From: Epiperipatus broadwayi
Lineage: Eukaryota; Onychophora; Udeonychophora; Euonychophora; Peripatidae
DNA length: 64,000 bases
NCBI GenBank assembly: GCA_028023455.1
Contig: JAQFVV010012671.1
Coordinates: 1,118,001-1,182,000, forward strand
Reading direction: 5' to 3'
In this document: piece by piece, positions 11,880-22,898 of the stretch
How positions within the stretch are numbered: position 1 is the first letter of the stretch
How the letters are laid out: every line of letters starts with the position of its first letter
The notes under the pieces: generated by a model
Databases searched by the model: none
What the model saw: only the letters and a program-made list of their open reading frames with translations
What the model was told of the DNA's origin: nothing
Made by a program: the position numbers and the translations under genes

Positions 11880-12392
11880 TTTTATTTTGTTTATTTATTT
11901 TTTTTTTTGTTTATACTGTATATTAGGTTGTAATTATTTACTACTGTTATTGAATTTCCAAATGTAATATCTGTATCTGTATAATTTTAATATTTTATGT
12001 TATATTTATACTTTTTTTTTTTTGTATTTTATTAGTGTTTTTAGTAAATACTCGTTTATCTACTAAATATCAGCTAGCTTTACCTAATTTTCTTAAAACA
12101 TCCAGTAGGAAGCAATTTAGTTATAATGGTCCTAAATTATTTAATATGTATTTGTAAGAGATTGTTCTGTGAATTTAATTAACACTATCTTATTTGATTT
12201 TTAAAAAGCATTTATGGTACTGGTTATACTATGCTAAGCATTATTTTTATTTTTTTTTTTTTTTTGTTTATATTGTATGTTATGTTGTAATTATTTACTA
12301 CTGTGATTGAATTGCCAAATGCAATATCTGTGTGATTTTAATATTTTATGTTATATTTATACTTTTTTTTTGTATTTTATTAGTGTTTTTAA
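11682..12392 (+). repeat. Tandem duplication of the LINE J2 3' end
   Basis: The block beginning TAAATACTC(A/G)TTTA at 11682 recurs at 12044 (period 362 bp); the second copy, about 349 bp, runs to about 12392. It includes the end of the coding frame (SSRKQFSYNGPK) and the T-rich 3' UTR ending in TATTTTATTAGTGTTTTT. Only the first copy has the in-frame ending at 11879; the second is frameshifted. Confidence 0.9.
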
Positions 12393-12587
12393 TTTCAATA
12401 ATAATTTATTATTTCTAATGTATACAGTGATGTGTAATCATACAATTGGGGTTTACATTGTTGTTCTAACTATCTTGTTATTTCCATTTGGATTCTGATG
12501 AGTCTATGTTGTCCAATATGGTGTGAACATTAGATCTTTCACATATTTGTTATCTGATTGTTAGCCCCCCCCCCTTTTGCCTTGTTG

Positions 12588-15500
12588 TTAGTTTGGCATA
12601 TTGTATAATGTCCAAGTGTCCTCAAATGTTTTTGATGAAGCCAGGAGTTGGTCTCTCTTCTGGATTTTAATCATTGTTTTGGAAAAAACCTGTTTTATAG
12701 TAGGTTGTGGGTGTTCCATGATTAGTTTACAATGTGTAACCCATATGGCATAGTTCAAAAATATTGAGAGACATATTATTGGATAGGTTTTAGTATTGAT
12801 ACTATCTTTCAGAGATGAGATCAGTTGGAAATCTATCTTGGTGTTGGAGAGTATGATTTCTCGGATCACTCTGAATCCCATACATTGTGAGAAAAGGTGT
12901 TCCAATGTCTCATCGCCGTTCATGCAAATGCTGCAAGTAGGGTCTATGTTGTGACCATGTTTGTAAAAGAGGAAGTGATTAGTAGGTAGTCCATTAATGT
13001 TGTATTTAATGAGGAAGTCTAGGTATTTGGCCTCTAGACTCAATCTTTTAAAGTTGGATATCAGTTCCTGATTATTGTAATAAAATGTGTTGATTATAGG
13101 ATATAAGATTGGATGGAGGATTGTGTATGCTTGCCATAATGATATTTTAGAATTGAATGTGGAGTCGTTTATTGGGCAGTGCTGTTTGATAAGACTTGTG
13201 TTTCTAGTGATCCATGTTTGTCTGTCTGGTGGGGGTCGGTCAGTGGGTGTTACCTTTTGAAGGAAAGTTTTTTGGAGAATTGTGTTAAAACCATATGATG
13301 CTACCAAGTTGTGTATGACATTGTGGGTTTTTTGGTAAATCAATGCCTGATTGGAGTGGAGAGCAAGACCATTTAGCTTTCTTGGTCACTGAGTGCCTTT
13401 GAGGCTGATCGCGACTGTTTTACCTTTCCAGAAAAGCCTTGAGCACAAGCCATTTATTTTATTTATGAAGCTTTTGTTGCATTTGATAAATGGAAGAAAG
13501 TATGCTATTTTTGGCATCACATTCATGTTAATTAGTGCTACCTTGCCAGGAAGGGAAAGGTAGACTTGTGACAAGGAAGTGATGAATTTGTTTGTTGTTT
13601 CTAGGATGTTATCCTGAATCTCTTTTGTCATTGCTGTGGTAGATTTGAATATGGAAAACCCAAGATATCTCTATGGCTTGGCAGAGAAGAGGGTGTTAAT
13701 TTTCCTTCCTGAAACAATTTGCCAGGAGGCAGACTTGCTGGGGTTGAATTGCAGCCTGTATTTCTCAGTATAGTGGCTTAATATTGTTTGTAGCAAAGGA
13801 ATATGCTTTCTTGATGGTAGGATGATCATTACATCATCCATGTAGGCAAACATGTTGAATTCTCTGCTTAAATTGGGTATAAAAAGACCTGGTAGATTTT
13901 TTTCCAAATCCATCAGGAGAGGATTTATATATGCGATGAAGCATAGGGCACTGAGGGGGGAACCCTGAGGGAGAGCTTGTGTTGGTTTAAATCCGGAGGT
14001 GATGTTACCATCCATAGTGATAAAAATTTCCCTATTGTATAGTAAATTGCTTATGATCTGGACAGCAGCTGCAGGAACATCATACTCGACCAAAATATTT
14101 AAGAGTATGTCTATATGTACCGAGTCGAAGGCTGTAGCAATGTCTAGTTGAATAGCTATCGGCCCTGACTTCCGGTGGATTCTGACATAATCAATGATGG
14201 AGATTGTTTCCCATTGCATGTGCAGTAGAAGATCCCTCCTTGGCATATTGGTTGTTAGATATGTGCTTTAAGACATTTGGTTGGATGAGGTCTTTGATCA
14301 CAGACTCTACAATTTTAATTAGCAGGGGTGTCATGGAAATAGGTCTGATGTTTGAGAGATCCATAACCTGATTTTTTTTTTATAAATGGAACTAGCGCCA
14401 CTGGATAAAGGTTAGGTATCACTCTATTACCAGTTGTTAGGTAATCCACCATCTTCTTCATTATGGGAATTGCAAATTGATTGAGGTGTAGGATTAGGAA
14501 TCTGGGATTCCCATGTAATACAGAATGTACACCATCTGGAGGGGAAGATATTTTCAGTTGGAGTAGGTTTTCTGTGATCCCATGTGGTGCCTGTGGATCA
14601 ACTTCAGACCAGGATTGTGTGCCATTGAAGATTGCGGTTTGCATTCTTTGCCGGAAGTGTTCTTTTATTGTGTTCATCATAGGTGTTCCCAGTAAAGTTT
14701 TTCCGTCTGCAATGATGGAGGTGGGAGTGGTTTTGTTATTTTTCCCTCGAAGTGCCCATCTCAAGTAGCCTTTTGTCCAGTGATGTTGTTGTGATAAATA
14801 GCATTTGGCTCTCCTAATGGATAGGTATTCCGCCAGGAATTTTTGTCTTGATCGGTATAGATTTTTAAGACTATATATATCTTGTGTTTTGAAAGGTTGA
14901 CTTTGGAGCATCTGAATCTGATTCTCTATTTGTAGAAGATCTCTGAAGAGGCCATTAGGGCCTTTGACTTTCATGGTGTGGTGTTTTAATATTGTCTGTA
15001 GGATGCCTATAAATGAAAACCAGGCTTCTTCAGCTGGTCTTGAAAGGATGTTGATTTTGTGAAAATATGTATAAGATTCGGACACTATGGCCTCTTCCAT
15101 GTTTGATTTTGTTACCATCTGCATGGTTTTGTGAAGAGCCTCTGGGGTTGGGAGGCCAGCCATGGTTTCAAAAGTAACTACAAGGGCCATATGGTCCAAA
15201 AATGAAACCGGTAAAAGTTTTGCATTTAGATGAAAATGTAAATCTGGTGAATAATATAATAGGTCTATTAGGGTTTGGTGGGATTTGGTGTAAAAGAAGT
15301 AGGATCTGGGAGGAAGGAATCATTCCCCACACATCAAGTTTCTATTTATCAGTGGAAGAAATTTTAAGTTAAAACGACCATATGTGGTGTTAAAATCTTC
15401 CAATATAAGTAAAGAGCCTGATTTGTTGCTAAGGATAGCATTTAAAATCTGAATGATTTTGTGATAGATAGTAGGATTGTTTGAAGTGTATATATAAGCT

Positions 15501-15819
15501 AAATTTATGCTGTAGCCCCAATAGTCTATTTCCTAATAAGATTAAGTTGTTATCCAAATAGAGTATACAGAATTTGTTTGGAGGAAATTTTTTGTTAATT
15601 AATACTCCAACCCCTCCAGCTGCTGAATGTCCAACTGAAAATTTAGTGAAGCCCATAGTGGCAATTAATGTTTCTATTTTAGTGTCAGTGTTATTATGGA
15701 ATTTGTTTCCCCATTAAAAGGATGTAGGGAGAGTTAATGCTTATCCAATTTCTAATTGCATGAGCATGGGCCAATGAGTTGAGGCCACAGACATTAATCC
15801 CTGCAATTTTATAGTTCAT
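12588..15819 (-). pseudogene. ORF2 of LINE T3 (endonuclease-RT), broken
   Basis: Endonuclease/reverse transcriptase polyprotein. Start ATG at 15817-15819 (MNYKIAGINVCGLNSLAHAH). Endonuclease pieces run to about 14900 (AAGGVGVLINKKF at 15.6 kb). The linker occupies 14315-15199. The RT palm lies at 13671-14246: AIQLDIATAFDSVHI (motif A), LPQGSPLSALCFIAYINPLL (B), FAYMDDVMIILPS (C, intact). The thumb is at 13386-13631 and the C-terminal CSICMNGDETLEHLFSQC zinc motif at about 12.9 kb. Frameshifts near 13640, 14300, 15200 and 15660 break it. The intact YMDD indicates recent decay. Confidence 0.85.
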
Positions 15820-18299
15820 AATATAGTGTCCCTGCCCCCTTAGCTGGCCCCTGGTCTTGGGGAGAATTTGGAAGTAAATGACTATAAAAGTCTGATGCTT
15901 CTTCCAATGAGAGTTGATGTAGATTTGATTCCATGAGTACTGGAAGGTCCTCATTTTCCATAGAATCTGGTAATTCCAAATAGGGATCATCTTCCATTGG
16001 TGCTGAATCAATATCAGAGTGCTCAGAGGTTTTTCTTTTCTTTTTTTCCCATGACACTTTGTGTTTACTTTGTGATTCTTGTGAATCTGATTTTAATGTA
16101 GGTAGTTGTGTTATAAACCCAGAATTCATATCGTCATCTGAGCTTGATTTATCCTTCTGATTTCCGTTTATTAATATTTGGTATAGCTTGTCATGTTAGC
16201 TCTACTTCTTGTGAAAGATCCTGATTCCAATGTCCAGATAAACCATCCTTTCCCCCCAGGTTTGGAGTTTTGGTGTGTGCTGGGTTGAGTTTTTTCCTTG
16301 GTTTATTGGTTTTGCTACTTTCTTTTTGAGGATGTGGAGTTATTGTATTTTGTTTACTTTGTGACTTTCTAGGTGATTGGGTGTTATTTTTGTCTATTTT
16401 GATTCTGGTGTCTGTTTCTTCTATTAGAAGTGATTTCAAGTCTGAAGGATTGTCAAGCATTGATTCATAGCCCTTTTTTTCCAATGTTGTATTGTTTATT
16501 GACTGAATATTATCTGTGTATTGGTTTGAAATGAGATGAGGTGTACTTGATGTAGTTGTTTGTTTATCATTTCTATTTTTGTTTGTATTGCTGTGGAATT
16601 TCATTTCAGTTTGTTGGGAAAGATTATCATCTTGATCTTCATCTCTAGATATTATGTGGTCTGGTGTTACATCTGTGGGAGTTATGTCTATAGAATCAGT
16701 ATAGTTTGATGTTGTAGCCCTGTGTTTATCAGGGTGGTTTTCAATATTATTGTCTGATTTAGGTGACTGTTTGGTGTCTGTAGTTGTTGTTGTTTCTATA
16801 TTCTTTCCACTGCAGCGGTGGAACTTGCCTTTCTTTTGATTGCAGGTAGTGCAGATACGTGCCAAACAGTCTTTTATAAAGTGTGTCCTTTGTAAACAGT
16901 GAAAGCACTGAGGCCGCACCCCCCTAAATGTTAGGACCATTGGTGAACCTCTTGCATTAACTACAGTAGGGATGTCAGTGGGAGAAACATTTTTTTCATG
17001 GCTAGTGAGAAGATTGCTGCATTTGATATTATGTTTCCATTCAAGATGGGGTCTGGAAGGAATTTAAATTTTGAAACAGTGCCGTAGGGATTGAGGATAT
17101 TTTGGAGCTCTTGTTCAGTGAATCTTGTTAGGCAGTTTTTGATTTTCCCTTGTAGTATCATAGGTCTGTTCATTTCTACAGTGCAAAGTATTTTATTTCC
17201 CAGTATTTTAATATTGTTTTTAAATTGAAGCCTGTCTGCCCAGGTCTTAAATTCTATTGCCACATATCTGTCATTAGGGTGTGTTAGTATTTGATAAATT
17301 CCCAACTCTGAATCATGTTGTTTAATTACGGAATATAAATGCTCCATGGGGAATTTGTATAATGATAAGTTTTCATTCGTTACTGCTAGGATTAGAGTTT
17401 TGTCATTGTAATAATTTTGGAAAGATTTATAGAGCATGTTTGGAATAGTTTTGTTGAAATTATAGTTTATGTTTTGATGCATTTCGTCAGTAATATTATT
17501 ATAATTTAATATCTTAATTGATTGGGGGTGTTGATTGTCTTCTGTTGTGATTTCTCTTTCATATTCCGATATGCCTATAATCATTTCATTAATATTGCTG
17601 ACCGAGTTAGTCTCTGCAGTTTTAACGTCTTTGTTGATACTTAAAGCGTTAGCATAGGATATAGATTTTTTTGGAAGGGTTTGTATTTGTAAGTCTGTTT
17701 TGAAATGTTCGAATGATGTAGATATTAAAGGTTCATCTAGTTTGAAATTTTCATTTGTTTGTGAATGGGTTTTGTTGATTTTTTTATCTGTTATTTTGTT
17801 TTTTGCTCCTGAAATACTGTTGACAGTCTCTGGTGTTACAGCAGCGAATTTGGTGACCTCTGGTGATTTAAAAAAAATTTTCCCTTTCTTCAGATAGATT
17901 TTGCTGATATTTTATTTTTTGTTCCAAATTATTCTGAGAGTGTTTCACGGTTGTGGATGAATTGTGTTTATTTATTTCTCCTAAAGGAGTTTGGGAAATA
18001 CGGTGAGTGTTGCTACTGTTTTTGTATGTATTATTAATATTGGCTGTTATTTCGCCCGATGGGAGACCAACGCTATTGCATATAACTGATGAAGTTTGTA
18101 TAATTTCTTGCATTTTAATGTTGTCAGTAATTATTTGGTGCTTGGTATTGCTAATGGAAAGGTTTTTGATCCCAGATGGAGCCTGAGATTTGTTATTATA
18201 GCTATGAAGATTTCGGCCATCGTTTCTGTTGAACGACTGAGTGTGACATTTTAAGCTTGCATTGCTATGTATATTATCTATATCATTGTCACATTCCAT
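15809..18299 (-). pseudogene. ORF1 of LINE T3, zinc-knuckle protein, broken
   Basis: Nucleic-acid-binding ORF1. The N-terminal piece (17868-18299) is Asn/Ser-rich and unstructured. The middle piece (16961-17584) contains IKNCLTRFTEQELQNILNPY, which resembles an RRM-like fold and matches VQDFQKMINPFGKV of T5. The next piece (16191-16940) has CFHCLQRTHFIKDC followed by CTTCNQKKGKFHRC, a CCHC knuckle plus a second Cys/His cluster. The C-terminal piece (15809-16129) is acidic after a KKKRK patch and overlaps the ORF2 start. Frame breaks lie near 16150, 16950 and between 17584 and 17868. Confidence 0.75.
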
Positions 18300-18420
18300 T
18301 TTTAAATATATAAAACTTCTCTTACCTTGTATTTAGGGGTTTGGAATGGGGTTTGACCCCCCTTTCCTGCTGATTTCAATTTTTGAAGAGAGCTATCATT
18401 CATGTTGCTTGCTGTTTAAG

Positions 18421-18562
18421 AACCGGAAGCGATCCTAATGTTTTTAGTTGTTACATTTAAATTTCTCACACAAGATTTTTCTTGTATGGAATTTTATCTC
18501 ACTGTATTATACATTTATTGTTTGCTTCATAATGAATAAATAAATAAATAAAATAAATAAAA
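18421..18562. other. AT-rich spacer between LINEs T3 and T4
   Basis: No gene seen. It holds a polyadenylation-like stretch and an AATAAATAAATAAA run immediately before the ATT microsatellite tail of T4. Confidence 0.6.
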
Positions 18563-18630
18563 ATTATTATTATTATTATTATTATTATTGTTGTTGTTGT
18601 TGTTGTTATTGTTGTTCTTGTTGTTATTAT
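18563..18630. repeat. (ATT)n(GTT)n microsatellite, tail of LINE T4
   Basis: About nine ATT triplets grade into GTT and CTT triplets before the terminal ATGTTTCAAAGC of minus-strand LINE T4. On the minus strand this is an AAC/AAT tail, a variant of the ATC/AAT tail of T5. Confidence 0.9.
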
Positions 18631-20174
18631 GTTTCAAAGCAAAACTTTATTGAGTCTAAAAAAGTTACAGAGTCACATCTAGTAATATATTGATCTGTTA
18701 CAAATGCAAAACAAAATTACAATTATGCACAGAGACCAATTAAGACATCTTTTCAGTATATGACTTTATCATTTCTGCATACTTTTTTGCTTGTTTTTAA
18801 ATTTGGTCTTCTATTTAGTTCAGTTTATGCTTGCATCTCTTTAAAGTTGAAAAAATACTGATGTTGAAAATGTCACCATCTATCATATTGGACTTATATT
18901 TCATAGACTGGATCTTGGTTTCAAGTGCGACCATGTGGCTGAAAACACATCTGGTTGAACTAGGATGCTGTTTAATTTTCTGAACAGTTCTAGTTTTATT
19001 GAAAATGTTGCTGGGTGGTGTTGAGGGTTATTAGCAAGAGAAAAGTGCATCTGGTACACCAGTAGGCATAAAGGCTGTATGTTGCTGCACAAATAGCAGG
19101 GATGTTGCCTTTTTAAAATGTATTTATTATTTCATCAATTGAAATGTTAGCCTTTCTGTATGTGGTAAACATTGTGCAATGTATTGTTTCTAGTGTAGTG
19201 CAGGAATGAAGAAAATGATCTTGTGTCTCTTCTTCTCTATGACATAGCCCACACATGGGGTCTATATTTGTATAGAATCTACAAAATCTAAGAAAATGTG
19301 CTGTGGGTAGTGCATTAAGATTAATCTTAAGTAGAAAATCAAACAATTTTTGTTCTAGTGACCACTTTCTGAATTGTTGCAGTAGTTGCCTATTGTCTAT
19401 CCCAAGAATTGATGGATATAGATTAGGTGTCTGGTTTGGGTATAGTATATTATAAATGTCCCAGTATTTATACTTGTCATTATTGAGTGATATTTTGTTG
19501 TATATTGGGTTGAGTTTTTCAATCAGTGTGGATAGATATCCATAAGAAGGGGGTGGTCTGTCTGTGGGTATTATATTGATCATGCACTCCAGGTCTGGAA
19601 ATCTTTTTATGGTTGCTGTTATTAGATTTACTGATTTCTGTGTGTAAAAAAACATTGTGTAGAGTCCAAGTCCATTGTTATGTGGCAGTCTGCTCAGATT
19701 TTTTAAAGAGATTGCCACTGTCTCTCTATTCCACATTAGTTTGTTACAGATTGATGAGATTTTAGATATGAATGTTTTTGCAAATTTGATTATAGGTGTG
19801 TAGTAGGTAATTTTTGTAATTATAAGTTGATTAAATAGTGCTATCTTTGCATGTATTGACAGGTATGACTTTTCAAGTGAGGCTGTGATTTTTTCAGCAT
19901 CTTTTTTAAATTTATTTTGAATTTTTTGCCTCATTCCATTGGTGCCAAGGTAGAATGGGAAACCAAGGAAAGCAGACGTTTTACCATTAAACATCTCTGT
20001 ACAGTGCTTGCCTGTGTATATTGACCATGCAGCAGTTTTATTTGTGTTAATTTTTAAATTAAAATTTGAGGTATAATTCTTGATTATCTCTTATAATATG
20101 GATAAGTTCTTTTTAGAGGGGAGGAAAACAGTTACATCATCCATACAGGCTATGCATGATATATTTAAAGCAGT

Positions 20175-20292
20175 GTTTGGGATTTGAATGCTTTTTATTT
20201 TTTCCTGTATCTCTATTAATAGAGGATTTATATTATTTGGGATTTGAATGCTTTTTATTTTTTCCTGTATCTCTATTAATAGAGGATTTATA
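20175..20292. repeat. 59-bp tandem duplication inside LINE T4
   Basis: The block TTTGGGATTTGAATGC...GAGGATTTATAT is present twice in direct tandem, once at about 20175-20233 and once at about 20234-20292. The second copy ends exactly at the insertion point of the ribozyme element, suggesting the duplication happened during or after that insertion. Confidence 0.85.
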
Positions 20293-20443
20293 TATATGAA
20301 AAAGAAAAACAAGTTTTATATACATAAAAACCTGCTATTGCTTGTATTAATAATCAATAGATGGAGCTTTACCAAGACCTTCAAACAAGCGAATTGTGTT
20401 TACATAAATGTCAGAGTCAATATTCACTGTCTTTCATTTTACT

Positions 20444-20499
20444 CCATCCTCAGATCAGCTGATTTCAAGCTGATTTGCTCTCATCAGTGAAGGGATAGG
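20444..20499 (-). ncRNA. Hammerhead ribozyme (type I), family B, core intact
   Basis: Minus strand: CUGAUGA core, stem II GAGC/GCUU (three Watson-Crick pairs and one G-U) with an AAAUCA loop, GAAA, a palindromic stem III AUCAGCUGAU, cleavage triplet AUC, and stem I CUUCA pairing with UGAGG (one G-U). All core positions are conserved. The ten-base self-complementary stem III would pair between two molecules or two adjacent units rather than fold alone. Predicted cleavage is between 20453 and 20452. Confidence 0.75.
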
Positions 20500-20859
20500 A
20501 GTTATAAAACTAGACCTAAAAACTAACTCCAAGCGTTTATGCAAAACGTGTCTATCAGTTTGCAAGCATGAATTTTTTAGACACGTTAATGTCTTCAAAC
20601 TCAGCCTATCAAACAAGATAGCTATATGGGTCTGATTTCAGTTCAGTTTCTCCACACAGTAAAAGTTTCTGCAATCTATATATTGCAAGAAAACTTTAAA
20701 GGTACATTTATGAAAAAGAAAAACAAGTTTTATATATGTAAAAACCTGCTATCGCTTGTATTAATGATCAATAGATGGAGCTTTACCAAGACCTCCAAAC
20801 AAGCGTATTCTGTTTACATAAACGTCAGAGTCAATATTCACTGTCTCTTTCATTTTGCT

Positions 20860-20915
20860 CCACTCTCAGATCAGCTGATTTCAAGCTGATTTGCTCTCAT
20901 TAGTGAAGGGATAGG
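20860..20915 (-). ncRNA. Hammerhead ribozyme motif, family B, mutated copy
   Basis: Second unit of RZ-B. Same architecture as the first, but the core reads CUAAUGA, replacing the invariant G5, so this copy should not cleave. Stem III palindrome and GAAA are unchanged. Confidence 0.7.
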
Positions 20916-22345
20916 AGTTATAAAACTAGACCTAAAAACTAACTCCAAGCGTTTATGCAAAACGTTTCTATCAGTTTGCAAGCATGAATTTTTTAGACAC
21001 GTTAATGTCTTCAAACTCAGCCTATCAAACATGATAGCTATATGGGTCTGATTTCAGTTCAGTTTCTCCACACAGTAAAAGTTTCTGCAATCTATATCAT
21101 TGCAAGAAAACTTTAAAGGTACATTTATGAAAAAGAAAAACAAGTTTTATATACGTAAAAACCTGCTATTGCTTATATTAATGATCAATAATTTTATATA
21201 CCTAAAAACCTGCTATCGCTTGTATTAATGATCAATAATTTTATATACGTATATATATATATATTGTAAAGAGCAATGCACTGAGGGGGGATCCTTGTGG
21301 AATGGATTGACTCAGTCTGAAAGCTGGTGATTTTTTCTCCATTGAATGTGGTGTGAATTTCATGGCTGAGTAGCAGATTGGCTATTATATATAGTAGGGA
21401 AGGAGGTGGTGGTGTTTTTTTCAGCACATCTAATAATTTGGCTATAGGCACTGAGTCAAATGCTGCCTCAATATCTAGTTGAACTATAATTGGTGCATAT
21501 TTCTTTTTTTTTTACTACTTCGATAATTGTTTCGTACATTAAGGCACCCTGGCCAATGGATGATCCTTTTTTGCCATATTGTGCTGATAATAACACAGGA
21601 AATACGTGTTGTTCTATTTTCTTCTTTATTACTCTTTCAAGAATTTTTATTCCTAAAGGTCCCATTTAAATTGGTTGTAGATTAGATAAAGATGATATTG
21701 CCGTTGGTTTTTTGCTAAATGGAACCATTGCAATTGGGTATAGACTTTATATGTTGTAAATTTTTTGGGATATGTAATTGGCTAGATCGCACAGGTATTT
21801 GGTTGTGAAGTGACTAAGATGTTTGAACACAAATTTGGGAATGCCTTATGGTCAACATGTGTTTGTTATTGTTGCAAGTTGAAATGCAATGTCAGTTATT
21901 GATATTGATGTGTCTGTTTCAGGATCTCCGAATATGTCTTCATTTGGTATGTACACTCTTTGTTTTTGCACTTTTTTTAAAAATGTTAATATATTGGGTT
22001 TATCATGTTATGTCCAGCTGTTATAGAGCCATATATTTCAAGTGCCATAGGCACTCTGACTGTGGATGGGTATCCGAATACCCACCATATGTATCCCCTT
22101 GTCCACGTGTGTTGTTGGGTAAGATATATATTTTTCTTTTTTATTGCTACATATTGCTTTAATGTGTTGCATGTATTATTGTACATTTCTGTAAGTTTTC
22201 TAATTTGTGTTTGATTGTCTGTTGTCAGCCTTGAAATGTATTCTTTTATGTAGTTCATCTGCTAATGCTAAAAATTTGGTGGGGGGTGTTGAATTGCAAG
22301 TAATATGATTAATATTGAAAGAAAGCATATTGGTAAATGCTATTG

Positions 22346-22385
22346 TTATTATTATTACTGATGATGATGATGATAATTAATATTA
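22346..22385. repeat. (TTA)n(GAT)n microsatellite at 5' end of LINE T4
   Basis: Short TTA run, then GATGATGATGATGAT, then AATTAATATTATTATT. It flanks the 5'-truncated end of T4 and abuts a sequence resembling the J1 3' end, repeating the arrangement seen at 722-752 and 9918-9970. Confidence 0.85.
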
Positions 22386-22640
22386 TTATTTAATTCAATA
22401 TCTATTTATTATGTGCATTTCTATATTTACAATTTAACACAACAAACAAAAAATAAAAACAAACAATTACAAATTATATACATAAGACTCAACTATAAGT
22501 TTAGTTATTTTTTAACATTCATAATAAACTGATCACAAAAAAATATCAATGTTATTAAAATTCAGATTAAATATTCTTTAATCTATTAATGATTGATTTG
22601 CTTAAGAAATTATTTTTATATATTTATTAATATTATTCTG
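22386..22640 (-). mobile_element. Possible 3' end of a J1-type LINE
   Basis: The sequence just after the microsatellite (TTCAATATCTATTTATTATG...TTACAAAT) resembles the J1 3' end at 750-800 (TTCAATTCTTTATTTAATG...TTACAAAT). No RT motif is seen before the homology fades. A SINE using the same 3' end is an alternative. Confidence 0.35.
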
Positions 22641-22898
22641 ACTTGCACTGAATGGCAATACCTATAGAGAGTTTTGCCTGTATTAATATTAAAGTATGCA
22701 TTTCTCGTAACAAATAACTAGCTACTTTTAACTGTATTTCTAATATATAATCACTCACATCAATTTTCCCATCATTTAATTTTTTCAAATATGTCATATC
22801 TTTCAACGTTCTTCTTTCTTTCAATACTGTTTTAAAATTTAGATATTCTCCCTTTATTAATTTAATAAATCTTTTTTTCAACATTTTGGTGTTGACTA
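22641..22898. other. AT-rich stretch with a short family-A remnant
   Basis: 22641-22690 matches the end of family A elements (GCACTGAATGGCAATACC, GAGAGTTTTGCCTGT). The rest, including a 92-codon minus-strand frame (22633-22911), shows no recognisable domain and is probably an older repeat. Confidence 0.4.

Larger units (their letters stand above)
9971..12392 (+). mobile_element. Jockey-superfamily-like LINE J2, 5'-truncated
   Basis: Plus-strand non-LTR retrotransposon lacking the endonuclease. It starts in the EN-RT linker (IGKINQRNHLKCLGG...), continues through a complete RT palm and thumb and the post-RT region to a stop at 11879, and ends in a 3' UTR that is duplicated in tandem (11682-12043 and 12044-12392). 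The frame is broken at about 10270, 10495, 11325 and 11620. Jockey/CR1-type assignment rests on FADD and YRLISIISVISKLLE. Confidence 0.8.
12393..18420 (-). mobile_element. L1/Tx1-like LINE copy T3, near full length
   Basis: A minus-strand LINE from a subfamily distinct from T5. On the minus strand: a 5' leader above 18300, ORF1 in pieces from 18299 to 15809, ORF2 from 15819 to 12588, and a 3' UTR (12393-12587) with a C/G homopolymer near 12566 and an AATAAT-rich end. ORF1 and ORF2 overlap by about 11 bp. Both ORFs are broken by frameshifts. It is the longest relative of T5 and useful for reconstructing domain order. Confidence 0.85.
20294..21256 (-). mobile_element. Ribozyme-bearing tandem element RZ-B (retrozyme-like)
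   Basis: About 960 bp inserted into LINE T4 at an AT-rich site (GGATTTATATATAT). It consists of direct repeats that begin ATGAAAAAGAAAAACAAG at 20296, 20710 and 21127 (periods 414 and 417 bp). The third copy is truncated after about 60 bp and followed by a short reiteration of the TTTTATATACGT block. Each of the two full units carries a hammerhead motif on the minus strand. The unit contains no convincing ORF; the 80-87 codon frames across it are not supported by motifs. Head-to-tail units of about 415 bp plus a ribozyme match metazoan retrozymes. Confidence 0.75.
18631..22345 (-). mobile_element. L1/Tx1-like LINE copy T4, 5'-truncated, interrupted
   Basis: Minus-strand copy closely related to T2 and T5. 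It holds the 3' UTR (18631-18900) and ORF2 from its stop (18901-18903) up to a truncation equivalent to about 48525 of T5, where a TTA/GAT microsatellite begins. A tandem ribozyme element (20294-21256) splits the RT region, and a 59-bp tandem duplication of the LINE itself lies just before that insertion (20175-20292). Frameshifts occur throughout. Confidence 0.9.
18901..22345 (-). pseudogene. ORF2 of LINE T4, broken
   Basis: RT and C-terminal part of the LINE polyprotein. 19113-19994 (293 codons) is the thumb and C-terminal region: FNGKTSAFLGFPFYLGTNGM, SLSRLPHNNGLGLY-type block, CGLCHREEETQDHFLHSC. 20091-20312 ends with CMDDVTVFLPSK, i.e. YMDD changed to CMDD. 21194-21451 and 21468-21665 give the start of the palm (MGPLGIKILERVIK). 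21986-22258 is the EN-RT linker. Interrupted by the element at 20294-21256; not functional. Confidence 0.85.

Noticed and set aside
20626-20889. 80-87 codon frames in RZ-B units
   Set aside because: They run through the ribozyme on the opposite strand and shift between units; no motif supports translation.
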